NCBI RefSeq assembly: GCF_010729105.1
Contig: NZ_AP022573.1
Location: 3,038,001 to 3,102,000 of the forward strand
Length of the DNA: 64,000 nt
Source: Mycobacterium saskatchewanense
GTDB taxonomy: Bacteria > Actinomycetota > Actinomycetes > Mycobacteriales > Mycobacteriaceae
Direction of reading: 5' to 3'
The translations under genes were made by a program, and so were the position numbers. The first letter of the stretch is position 1. Each line of letters starts with the position of its first letter. Positions 37,157 through 45,063 of this stretch are shown here, piece by piece. A model generated the notes under the pieces. It saw only the letters and a program-made list of their open reading frames with translations. It did no database searches and had not been told where the DNA came from.

Positions 37157-37178
37157 CGAAAGGAGCCGGCCAGCCTTC

Positions 37179-37967
37179 TCATGGATGCTGGCTGGATACC
37201 GAGATCACCTCTCCGGTGAGGTAACTCGAGTAGTCACTCGCCAGGAACGCAATCGTGGACGCGATTTCCCAGGGCTCGGCGGCCCGCCCGAACGCCTCAC
37301 CCGCGGACAGCCGGTCGAGCAGGTCGGCCGACGTGGTCTTGTCCAAGAACTTGTGCCGGGCGATGCTCGGCGACACCGCGTTGATCCGGACGCCGTACTC
37401 GACGGCTTCGATTGCGCTGCACCGGGTCAACGCCATCACCCCGGCCTTCGCCGCCGCGTAGTGCGACTGCGAGTGCTGGGCGCGCCAGCCCAGCACGCTG
37501 GCGTTGTTGACGATGACGCCGCCGTGCTTGGCCTCGCGGAAGTAGCGCAGGGCCGCGCGCGTGGCGCGGAACACCGACGACAGCGTGACGTCCAGGACGC
37601 GATCCCATTCCTCGTCGGTCATGTCGACGACCGGCGTCTGCCCGCCCAGTCCCGCGTTGTTGACCAGGACGTCGAGACGGCCCATCCGGGCGGTGGTCGA
37701 GTCGATCAGGGCGTCGACCTGGGCGGTGGACGTCACGTCGCACACCACCTTCTCGACCCGGCCCAGACCCAGCGCGGTCAATTCCTCGGCGGTCTCCCCC
37801 AGCCGCCGCTCGTGGTGGTCGGAGACCACCACGTCGGCGCCCTCGGCAAGCGCACGCCGGGCGGTCGCCGAGCCGATCCCCGTGCCCGCCGCGGCGGTCA
37901 CGACCACCACCCTGCCTTCCAGAAGCCCGTGTCCGGCAATTTCTTTCGGTGCTTCCGACAAACTCAT
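37179..37967 (-). CDS. ipdF: SDR IpdF, 5-hydroxy-steroid-fragment dehydrogenase
   Basis: This 262-residue SDR of the HIP pathway has a TAAAGTGIGSATARRAL nucleotide loop, VLVNNAGLGGQ, and SQSHYAAAKAGVMALTRCSA with catalytic Tyr/Lys. The start ATG at 37967 has a strong AGGAGGAAGC site. An in-frame ATG at 38060 inside the upstream repeat tract would add 31 residues of repeat-encoded peptide. It acts on 5-oxo/5-hydroxy intermediates by literature. It follows fadE30 across the repeats. Confidence 0.93.
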   Translation of the reverse strand: MSLSEAPKEIAGHGLLEGRVVVVTAAAGTGIGSATARRALAEGADVVVSDHHERRLGETAEELTALGLGRVEKVVCDVTSTAQVDALIDSTTARMGRLDVLVNNAGLGGQTPVVDMTDEEWDRVLDVTLSSVFRATRAALRYFREAKHGGVIVNNASVLGWRAQHSQSHYAAAKAGVMALTRCSAIEAVEYGVRINAVSPSIARHKFLDKTTSADLLDRLSAGEAFGRAAEPWEIASTIAFLASDYSSYLTGEVISVSSQHP

Positions 37968-37976
37968 GCTTCCTCC

Positions 37977-38092
37977 TGTGTCTTCGCGCAAGCGCTCATC
38001 GGACCCTGTGTCTTCGCGCAAGCGCTCATCGGACCCCTGTGTCTTCGCGCAAGCGCTCATCGGACCCCTGTGTCTTCGCGCAAGCGCTCATC
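37977..38092. repeat. Four tandem 30/31-base repeats between fadE30 and ipdF
   Basis: Four copies of a 24-base core (TGTGTCTTCGCGCAAGCGCTCATC spans each start) begin at 37977, 38007, 38038 and 38069 (periods 30, 31, 31). Read on the minus strand, each copy begins ATGAGCGCTTGCGCG. The TGA of fadE30 is embedded in the ATGA of the first minus-strand copy. There are no spacers, so this is not CRISPR. The layout resembles MIRU-type elements in mycobacterial operons. Confidence 0.95.
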
Positions 38093-39236
38093 CACGACCT
38101 TCTCGGGGCAGGCCGAGCACCCGCTCGGCGATGATGTTGCGCTGGATCTCATTCGACCCCCCGTAGATGGTGTCGGCGCGGGCGAACAGGAACAGCCGCT
38201 GCCATTCGTCGAATTCCCCATCCGACAACGTCATCCCCGGCTTGCCGATGACGTCCATCGCCAGCTCGCCCAGGGCGCGGTGCCAGTTGGCCCACAACAA
38301 CTTCGACACGTTGTCCTGGCCGGGTTGCTCGACGTCCATCGTGGCCAGGGCGTAGCTGCGCATGGCCCGCAACCCGGTCCACGCCCGCGTCAGCCGCTCC
38401 CGGATGAACGGATCGTCGGCGGCGCCGTTGCGCTGCGCCAGCTCGGCCAGGTTGGAAAGCTCACGGGCATAGCGGATCTGCTGCCCCAGTGTGGAGACAC
38501 CGCGCTCGAAGGTCAGCGTCCCCATCGCCACTCGCCATCCGTCACCGGGCTGACCGACCACCATCGAGGCGTCGGTGCGGGCGTCGTCGAAGAACACCTC
38601 GTTGAATTCCGAGTCACCGGTCAGCTGAATGATCGGGCGGACCTCCACTCCCGGCTGGTCCAGCGGCACCAGCAGATAGGAGAGCCCGGCGTGCCGCTTG
38701 GAGCCCTTCTCCGTGCGCGCGACCACGAAGCACCACTGAGCCCAGTGGGCCAGCGACGTCCACACCTTCTGGCCGTTGATCACCCACTGGTCGCCGTCGA
38801 GTTCGGCTGTGGTCGACACGTTCGCCAGATCGCTGCCCGCCCCGGGTTCCGAATAGCCCTGGCACCACAGCTCGGTGACGTCGAGGATTCGCGGCAGGAA
38901 ACGCTGTTGCTGCTCGGCGGTGCCGTACGCGATCAGCGTCGGACCCAGCAGCTCCTCGCCGAAGTGATTGACCTTGTCAGGGGCGTCCGCCAGCGCGTAC
39001 TCCTCATAGAACGCCACCCGATGAGCGGTCGAAAGTCCGCGGCCGCCATGTTCGACGGGCCAACCCAGACAGGTGAGCCCGGCCGCCGCCAGGTGCTGGT
39101 TCCACGCCCGGCGTTCCTCGAAGGCTTCGTGCTCGCGCCCGGGACCCCCGAGACCTTTCAATGCCGCGAATTCGCCGACCAGATTGTCGGCGAGCCACTG
39201 TCGGACCTCCGCCCGGAACTCCTCGACGTCCTGCAT
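38088..39236 (-). CDS. fadE30: Acyl-CoA dehydrogenase FadE30
   Basis: This 382-residue ACAD of ring C/D degradation starts MQDVEEFRAEVRQWLADNLV. It contains WCQGYSEPGAGSDLANVSTT, WVINGQKVWTSLAHWAQWCF and the C-terminal DTIYGGSNEIQRNIIAERVL with FAD-binding features. It leads the fadE30-ipdF transcript from the KstR2 operator at 39254. Its stop codon lies inside the first repeat copy (ATGA overlap). Confidence 0.94.
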   Translation of the reverse strand: MQDVEEFRAEVRQWLADNLVGEFAALKGLGGPGREHEAFEERRAWNQHLAAAGLTCLGWPVEHGGRGLSTAHRVAFYEEYALADAPDKVNHFGEELLGPTLIAYGTAEQQQRFLPRILDVTELWCQGYSEPGAGSDLANVSTTAELDGDQWVINGQKVWTSLAHWAQWCFVVARTEKGSKRHAGLSYLLVPLDQPGVEVRPIIQLTGDSEFNEVFFDDARTDASMVVGQPGDGWRVAMGTLTFERGVSTLGQQIRYARELSNLAELAQRNGAADDPFIRERLTRAWTGLRAMRSYALATMDVEQPGQDNVSKLLWANWHRALGELAMDVIGKPGMTLSDGEFDEWQRLFLFARADTIYGGSNEIQRNIIAERVLGLPREGRG

Positions 39237-39253
39237 GACCTGTAGGCTAACCT

Positions 39254-39267
39254 ACCAAGCACTTGCT
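39254..39267. promoter_or_regulatory. KstR2 operator between fadE30 and fadD3
   Basis: ACCAAGCACTTGCT matches AnCAAGnnCTTGnT. It is 17 bases upstream of the fadE30 start and 40 bases upstream of fadD3, serving both directions. Confidence 0.93.
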
Positions 39268-39307
39268 TTGTTAGGCCGCTGACGGACGGCCGCTTGGAGG
39301 AGCATCG

Positions 39308-40861
39308 ATGACGGACGGTCCCCGCACCGTGCCCGCGGCGCTGGATCGGTTCGCGCACCGACTTCCCGACCACCCCGCGCTGATCACCGACGAGCGCGCC
39401 TTCACGGCCGCCGCCCTGCGCGACGAGGTCCACCGGGCCGCGGCCGCGCTGATCGCCCTCGGAGTGCGGCCGGCGGATCGCGTCGCGATCTGGTCGCCCA
39501 ACACCTGGCACTGGGTGGTGGCCTGCCTGGCGATCCACCACGCCGGGGCCGCCATGGTTCCCCTGAACACCCGCTACACCGCGGAAGAGGCGGCCGACAT
39601 CCTGGCCCGCACCGAGGCGCCCGTGCTGTTCGGGATGGGTGAGTTCCTCGGCGCCGACCGGGTCGCCGAACTGCGGCGCGACGACCTGCCCGCCCTGCGG
39701 CACATCGTGCGGATCCCGATCGAAGCCGCGGAGACCGGTGTCGGGTCCTGGGACGACTTCATCGCCCGGGGCGCCGAATCCTCAGCCACCGAGGCGGTCA
39801 ACGCCCGCGCCGCCGCCGTCACCCCCGACGACGTGAGCGACATCCTGTTCACCTCAGGCACCACCGGCCGCAGCAAGGGCGTGCTGTGCGCACACCGGCA
39901 ATCGCTGTCGGCGTCGGCGTCCTGGGCCGCCAACGGCAAGATCACCAGCGCCGACCGGTACCTGTGCATCAACCCCTTCTTCCACAACTTCGGTTACAAG
40001 GCCGGCATTCTGGCCTGCCTGCAGACCGGCGCCACGCTGATCCCACATCTGACCTTCGACCCGCTGCGCACGCTGCAGGCGATCGAGCAACACCGCATCA
40101 CGGTGCTGCCCGGCCCACCCACGATCTATCAGGTGCTGCTGGACCATCCGGCCCGGCAGGACTACGACCTGAGTTCGCTGCGGTTCGCGGTGACCGGAGC
40201 GGCCACCGTACCGGTGGTGTTGGTGGAACGCATGCAGTCCGAGCTCGACATCGACATCGTGCTGACCGCTTACGGGCTGACGGAGGCCAACGGCATGGGA
40301 ACCATGTGCCGCGCGGACGACGACGCGGTCACCGTCGCGACGACGTGCGGGCGCCCGTTCGCCGATTTCGAGTTGCGCATCGACGCCGCGCCCGGCTCCG
40401 AGACCGGCGAGGTCCTGCTGCGCGGGCCGAACGTGATGCTGGGTTACCTCGATGACCCCGAAGCGACCGCGGCCGCAATCGATTCCGACGGTTGGCTGCA
40501 CACCGGCGACATCGGCGCCGTCGACGCGGCCGGCAACCTGCGCATCACCGACCGCCTCAAGGACATGTACATCTGCGGTGGCTTCAACGTCTACCCCGCC
40601 GAGGTGGAGCAGGTCTTGGCCCGCATGCCGGGGGTGGCCGACGCCGCCGTGATCGGCGTGCCCGACGAACGGCTGGGCGAAGTCGGTCGTGCGTTCGTGG
40701 TGGTCCGGCCCGGTGTCGACCTCGACGAGCAATCGGTGATCGCTTACACACGTGAACATTTGGCGAACTTCAAGGCACCACGATCGGTGCGGTTCGTCGA
40801 CACGTTGCCGCGTAACCCGGGCGGCAAGGTGGTCAAACCACAACTGCGGGAGCTGGCCTGA
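39308..40861 (+). CDS. fadD3: HIP-CoA synthetase FadD3
   Basis: The 517-residue acyl-CoA synthetase activates HIP (the ring C/D propanoate) with CoA; HIP-CoA is also the KstR2 effector. The AMP-binding P-loop is LFTSGTTGRSKGVLCA, followed by YGLTEANGMGTM, the WLHTGDIG motif, and DRLKDMYICGGFNVYPAEVE with the C-terminal Lys loop PGGKVVKP. It overlaps fadE31 by one base, starting the fadD3-fadE31-fadE32-fadE33-aspB run. Confidence 0.96.
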   Translation: MTDGPRTVPAALDRFAHRLPDHPALITDERAFTAAALRDEVHRAAAALIALGVRPADRVAIWSPNTWHWVVACLAIHHAGAAMVPLNTRYTAEEAADILARTEAPVLFGMGEFLGADRVAELRRDDLPALRHIVRIPIEAAETGVGSWDDFIARGAESSATEAVNARAAAVTPDDVSDILFTSGTTGRSKGVLCAHRQSLSASASWAANGKITSADRYLCINPFFHNFGYKAGILACLQTGATLIPHLTFDPLRTLQAIEQHRITVLPGPPTIYQVLLDHPARQDYDLSSLRFAVTGAATVPVVLVERMQSELDIDIVLTAYGLTEANGMGTMCRADDDAVTVATTCGRPFADFELRIDAAPGSETGEVLLRGPNVMLGYLDDPEATAAAIDSDGWLHTGDIGAVDAAGNLRITDRLKDMYICGGFNVYPAEVEQVLARMPGVADAAVIGVPDERLGEVGRAFVVVRPGVDLDEQSVIAYTREHLANFKAPRSVRFVDTLPRNPGGKVVKPQLRELA

Positions 40862-41994
40862 TGGACCTGCAATTAGACGACGACACGCTCGCCTTCCAGA
40901 CCGAGGTCCGGGAGTTCCTGTCGGCCAACGCCGGTGAGATCCCGACGAAGTCCTACGACAACGCCGAAGGCTTTGCCCAGCACCGGCATTGGGACCGGGT
41001 GCTGTACGACGCCGGCCTGTCGGTGATCACCTGGCCGGAAAAGTACGGGGGTCGCGACGCGCCGCTGTTGCACTGGGTGGTGTATGAGGAGGAGTACTTC
41101 CGCGCCGGCGCACCCGGACGGGCCAGCGCCAACGGCACCTCCATGCTCGCCCCCACACTGTTCACGCACGGCACAGCCGAGCAGCTGGACCGGATCCTGC
41201 CCAAAATGGCCAGCGGTGAACAGATCTGGGCGCAGGCCTGGTCGGAGCCCGAGTCCGGCAGCGACCTGGCGTCGCTGCGGTCCACCGCGACCAAGACCGA
41301 CGGCGGCTGGCTACTCAACGGACAGAAGATCTGGAGCTCGCGGGCGCCGTTCGCCGACATGGGTTTCGGGTTGTTCCGCTCCGACCCCACCGCCGAGCGG
41401 CATCACGGCCTGACCTACCTCATGTTCGACCTGAAGGCCGACGGCGTCACCGTGCGCCCGATCGCTCAACTCGGCGGCGACACCGGCTTCGGTGAGATCT
41501 TCCTCGACGACGTCTTCGTTCCCGACGCCGACGTGATCGGCAGCCCGCACGACGGCTGGCGCGCGGCGATGAGCACGTCGAGCAACGAGCGTGGGATGTC
41601 CCTGCGCAGCCCGGGCCGCTTCCTGGCGGCAGCCGAGCGGCTGGTGCGGCTGTGGAAGGACCGCGGCTCCCCCGCGGCATTCGCTGACCGGGTCGCGGAC
41701 GCGTGGATCAAGGCCCATGCCTACCGGCTGCAGACCTTCGGCACCGTCAGCCGGCTGGCCGCCGGCGGTGAGCTGGGCGCGGAATCGTCGGTGACCAAGG
41801 TCTTCTGGTCCGACCTCGACGTCGAGCTGCATCAGACCGCCCTCGACGTCCTCGCAGCCGACGGCGAGCTGGCCGGCACCTGGACCGACGGCCTGCTCTT
41901 CGCGCTGGGCGGCCCGATCTACGCCGGCACCAACGAGATCCAGCGCAACATCATCTCCGAACGGCTGTTGGGCCTGCCCCGAGAGAAGAAGTGA
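40861..41994 (+). CDS. fadE31: Acyl-CoA dehydrogenase FadE31
   Basis: This 377-residue ACAD starts MDLQLDDDTLAFQTEVREFL and contains WAQAWSEPESGSDLASLRST, GWLLNGQKIWSSRAPFADMG and GGPIYAGTNEIQRNIISERL. It takes part in HIP degradation under KstR2; the exact step is not settled by sequence. It overlaps fadD3 by one base and fadE32 by four. Confidence 0.94.
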   Translation: MDLQLDDDTLAFQTEVREFLSANAGEIPTKSYDNAEGFAQHRHWDRVLYDAGLSVITWPEKYGGRDAPLLHWVVYEEEYFRAGAPGRASANGTSMLAPTLFTHGTAEQLDRILPKMASGEQIWAQAWSEPESGSDLASLRSTATKTDGGWLLNGQKIWSSRAPFADMGFGLFRSDPTAERHHGLTYLMFDLKADGVTVRPIAQLGGDTGFGEIFLDDVFVPDADVIGSPHDGWRAAMSTSSNERGMSLRSPGRFLAAAERLVRLWKDRGSPAAFADRVADAWIKAHAYRLQTFGTVSRLAAGGELGAESSVTKVFWSDLDVELHQTALDVLAADGELAGTWTDGLLFALGGPIYAGTNEIQRNIISERLLGLPREKK

Positions 41995-42941
41995 CCGTGG
42001 AATTCCAACTGGACGAACAGCAGCGCGACTTCGCGGCCAGCATCGACGCCGCGCTTGGGGCGGCCGACCTGCCCGCCGCGGTGCGCGCATGGTCCGCGGG
42101 CGACGCGGCACCGGGCCGCAAGGTGTGGGAGCAGCTGGCCAATCTCGGCGTCACCGCGCTGCTCGTGCCCGAAGAGTTCGACGGCATCGGGGCCGAACCG
42201 GTTGACCTGGTGGTCGCGCTCGAGCGCCTGGGCCGTTGGTGCGTGCCGGGGCCGGTGACCGAATCCATTGCCGTGGCGCCGGTCTTGCTCGCCACCGACG
42301 ACCATGGCGAACGCTGCGCGGGCCTGGCCGCCGGGGAACTCATCGCCACCGTCGCGCACCCGCCGCACACGCCCCGCGCCGTCGACGCCGATGTGGCGGG
42401 CCTGGTGCTTCTGGTCACCGACGCCGGCGTAACCGAGGCCCAGCCGGGCGAACGGCACGAATCCGTCGACCCCAGCCGCCGCCTCTACGACGTCACCGCT
42501 GCCGGCGCCCCCTGGCAGGTGGACATCGCGCGCGCCCACGAGTTCGGCGCGCTGGGCACCGCCGCGCAACTGGTCGGCGCCGCCGGGGCGATGCTGGATG
42601 CTGCCGTCGACTACGCCAAGCAGCGGTCCCAGTTCGGCCGGGTGATCGGTTCCTATCAGGCGGTGAAACACAAGCTCGCCGACGTGCACATCGCGGTGGA
42701 GCTGGCCCGCCCGCTCGTCTACGGCGCGGCAGTGACGCTCCACCCGCGTGACGTCAGCGCCGCCAAGGCGGCCGCGTCCGACGCGGCCCTGCTGGCGGCG
42801 CGCGCGGCGCTGCAGACCCACGGCGCGATCGGTTTCACCCAGGAACACGACCTATCCCTGTGGCTCTTGCGGGTGCAAGCGTTACGGTCGGCCTGGGGTA
42901 CGCCGGAAGCCCACCGGCGCAGAGTGCTGGAGGCGCTATGA
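41991..42941 (+). CDS. fadE32: Acyl-CoA dehydrogenase subunit FadE32
   Basis: This 316-residue ACAD-like subunit starts with GTG. Markers are LLVPEEFDGIGAEPVDLVVA, VDYAKQRSQFGRVIGSYQAV and the ending HGAIGFTQEHDLSLWLLRVQ. The short length, the degenerate middle and the adjacent partner fadE33 fit a heteromeric ACAD. Overlaps of four bases on both sides indicate translational coupling. Confidence 0.93.
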   Translation: MTVEFQLDEQQRDFAASIDAALGAADLPAAVRAWSAGDAAPGRKVWEQLANLGVTALLVPEEFDGIGAEPVDLVVALERLGRWCVPGPVTESIAVAPVLLATDDHGERCAGLAAGELIATVAHPPHTPRAVDADVAGLVLLVTDAGVTEAQPGERHESVDPSRRLYDVTAAGAPWQVDIARAHEFGALGTAAQLVGAAGAMLDAAVDYAKQRSQFGRVIGSYQAVKHKLADVHIAVELARPLVYGAAVTLHPRDVSAAKAAASDAALLAARAALQTHGAIGFTQEHDLSLWLLRVQALRSAWGTPEAHRRRVLEAL

Positions 42942-43897
42942 CGGACGAGCGGGAGATGCTGCGGGACACGGTCGCGGCCCTGGTCGCCAAGCATGCGAGC
43001 CCGTCGGCCGTGCGCGCCGCGACCCAGTCCGACCGCGGCTATGACGAGTCGCTGTGGCAGCTGCTGTGCGAACAGGTCGGTGCGGCCGCTTTGGTGGTTC
43101 CGGAGGAGCTGGGTGGCGCCGGCGGCGAATTGGCCGACGCGGCAACGGTTCTCCAGGAGCTCGGCCGCAACCTGGTGCCCTCCCCGCTGCTGGGCACCAC
43201 GCTGGCGGAGCTCGCGCTGCTGGCGACACCCGAGCCGGACGGCGAAACGCTGGCGGGCCTGGCCGAGGGCCGCCTGATCGGCGCGCTGGTGCTGGATCCC
43301 GACTACGTGGTCAACGGCGACATTGCCGACGTCGCCGTCGCCGTCGCCGACGGCGAGCTCAGCAGGTGGACCCGGTTCAGCGCCGAATCCCTGGACAGTA
43401 TGGACCCCACCCGCCGGCTGGCCCGGGTACGGCCCGAGCAGACCGAGAAGCTGGGCGCGGACCCCGGCCTCGCCGACACCGCGGCGATCCTGCTGGCGGC
43501 CGAGCAGATCGGCGCGGCGGAGCGCTGCCTGGAGCTGACGGTCGAATACTCGAAGAGCCGCGTCCAGTTCGGCCGCCCCATCGGCAGTTTTCAGGCGCTC
43601 AAGCACCGGATGGCGGACCTCTACGTCTGCATCGCCGCCGCCAAGGCCGTCGTCGCCGACGCCTGCGGCGAGCCCACCGCCACGAAGGCCGCCACCGCGC
43701 GCCTGGCGGCGACCGAGGCACTGAACGTCGTGTCCGCCGAGGGTATCCAGCTGCACGGCGGCATCGCGATCACCTGGGAACACGACATGCACCTGTACTT
43801 CAAGCGCGCGCACGGCAGCGCCCATCTGCTCGACTCGCCGCGCGACTTGCTTGGCCGGCTCGAATCCGAGGTACTCAAGCCAAGAAGGTCGAAGTGA
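42938..43897 (+). CDS. fadE33: Acyl-CoA dehydrogenase subunit FadE33
   Basis: The 319-residue ACAD-like partner of FadE32 has LVVPEELGGAGGELADAATV, YSKSRVQFGRPIGSFQALKH and GIQLHGGIAITWEHDMHLYF. The start at 42938 (MTDEREMLRDTV) gives the four-base overlap with fadE32; upstream in-frame starts run deep into fadE32. It overlaps aspB by four bases. Confidence 0.93.
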   Translation: MTDEREMLRDTVAALVAKHASPSAVRAATQSDRGYDESLWQLLCEQVGAAALVVPEELGGAGGELADAATVLQELGRNLVPSPLLGTTLAELALLATPEPDGETLAGLAEGRLIGALVLDPDYVVNGDIADVAVAVADGELSRWTRFSAESLDSMDPTRRLARVRPEQTEKLGADPGLADTAAILLAAEQIGAAERCLELTVEYSKSRVQFGRPIGSFQALKHRMADLYVCIAAAKAVVADACGEPTATKAATARLAATEALNVVSAEGIQLHGGIAITWEHDMHLYFKRAHGSAHLLDSPRDLLGRLESEVLKPRRSK

Positions 43898-45063
43898 ACG
43901 ACCATGTCGCACTGCGCGCCGGTATCCCGCCTTTCCATGTGATGGATGTCTGGCTGGCCGCCGCCGAGCGCCAGCGCAGCCACGGCGACCTGGTGAATCT
44001 GTCGGCGGGCCAGCCCAGCGTCGGCGCGCCCGAACCGGTGCGCGCGGCCGCGGCCGCCGCCCTGCACCTCAACGAGCTGGGCTACACGGTGGCGCTGGGC
44101 ATCCCCGAGCTGCGCGCCGCGATCGCCGCGGACTACCGGCGCAAGCACGGCATCGACGTGGACGCCGACGCGGTCGTCGTGACCACGGGTTCCTCCGGCG
44201 GGTTCCTGCTCGCCTTCCTCGCGTGCTTCGACGTGGGCGACCGGGTGGCGCTGGCCAGCCCCGGCTACCCGTGCTACCGAAACATCCTGTCGGCGCTGGG
44301 ATGCGAGGTGGTCGAGATCCCCTGTGGGCCGCAGACCCGGTTCCAGCCCACCGCGCGGATGCTGGCCGAACTCGACCCCCCGGTGCGGGGCGTGATCGTC
44401 GCGAGCCCGGCCAACCCCACCGGCACGGTCATCGCGCCGGCCGAGCTGGCCGCGATCGCCTCCTGGTGCGAGGAGTCCGGGGTTCGGCTGATCAGCGACG
44501 AGGTCTATCACGGCCTGGTCTACCCGGGAGCGCCGCAGACCAGCTGCGCCTGGCAGACCTCGCGGGACGCGGTGGTGGTCAACAGCTTTTCCAAGTACTA
44601 CGCGATGACGGGCTGGCGGCTGGGCTGGCTGCTGGTGCCGCCCGCGCTGCGTCGCGCGGTCGACTGCCTGACCGGTAACTTCACCATCTGCCCGCCGGTG
44701 CTGTCCCAGATCGCCGCGGTCGCGGCGTTCACCCCGGCGTCGACCGCCGAGGCGGACGGCAACCTGCAGCACTACGCGGCGAACCGCTCGCTGCTGCTCG
44801 ACGGGCTGCGCGCCATCGGCGTCGACCGGCTGGCGCCGACCGACGGCGCGTTCTACGTCTACGCCGACGTCTCCGATTTCACCACCGACTCGCTCGGCTT
44901 CTGCTCGCAGTTGCTGGCCGACACCGGAGTCGCCATCGCGCCGGGCATCGACTTCGACACAGCGCGCGGCAACTCGTTCGTCCGGTTGTCGTTCGCCGGC
45001 CCCACGAGCGACATCGAAGAGGCGCTGCGGCGAATGGGGCCATGGCTGTCCGTCAGCGGTTGA
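43894..45063 (+). CDS. aspB: PLP-dependent aminotransferase AspB
   Basis: The 389-residue fold-type I aminotransferase has the N-terminal NLSAGQPSVGAPEPVRAAAA, IVASPANPTGTVIAP, and the PLP Lys in VVNSFSKYYAMTGWRLGWLL. The GTG start overlaps fadE33 by four bases, so it ends the fadD3 operon. The amino donor and acceptor are unknown. A link to sterol use is only through the operon. The 3' end overlaps the convergent FAAL pseudogene by 11 bases. Confidence 0.93.
   Translation: MNDHVALRAGIPPFHVMDVWLAAAERQRSHGDLVNLSAGQPSVGAPEPVRAAAAAALHLNELGYTVALGIPELRAAIAADYRRKHGIDVDADAVVVTTGSSGGFLLAFLACFDVGDRVALASPGYPCYRNILSALGCEVVEIPCGPQTRFQPTARMLAELDPPVRGVIVASPANPTGTVIAPAELAAIASWCEESGVRLISDEVYHGLVYPGAPQTSCAWQTSRDAVVVNSFSKYYAMTGWRLGWLLVPPALRRAVDCLTGNFTICPPVLSQIAAVAAFTPASTAEADGNLQHYAANRSLLLDGLRAIGVDRLAPTDGAFYVYADVSDFTTDSLGFCSQLLADTGVAIAPGIDFDTARGNSFVRLSFAGPTSDIEEALRRMGPWLSVSG

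Noticed and set aside
37977..38092. CRISPR-like array
   Set aside because: Period of 30-31 with no spacers; start/stop overlaps point to a MIRU-type repeat.
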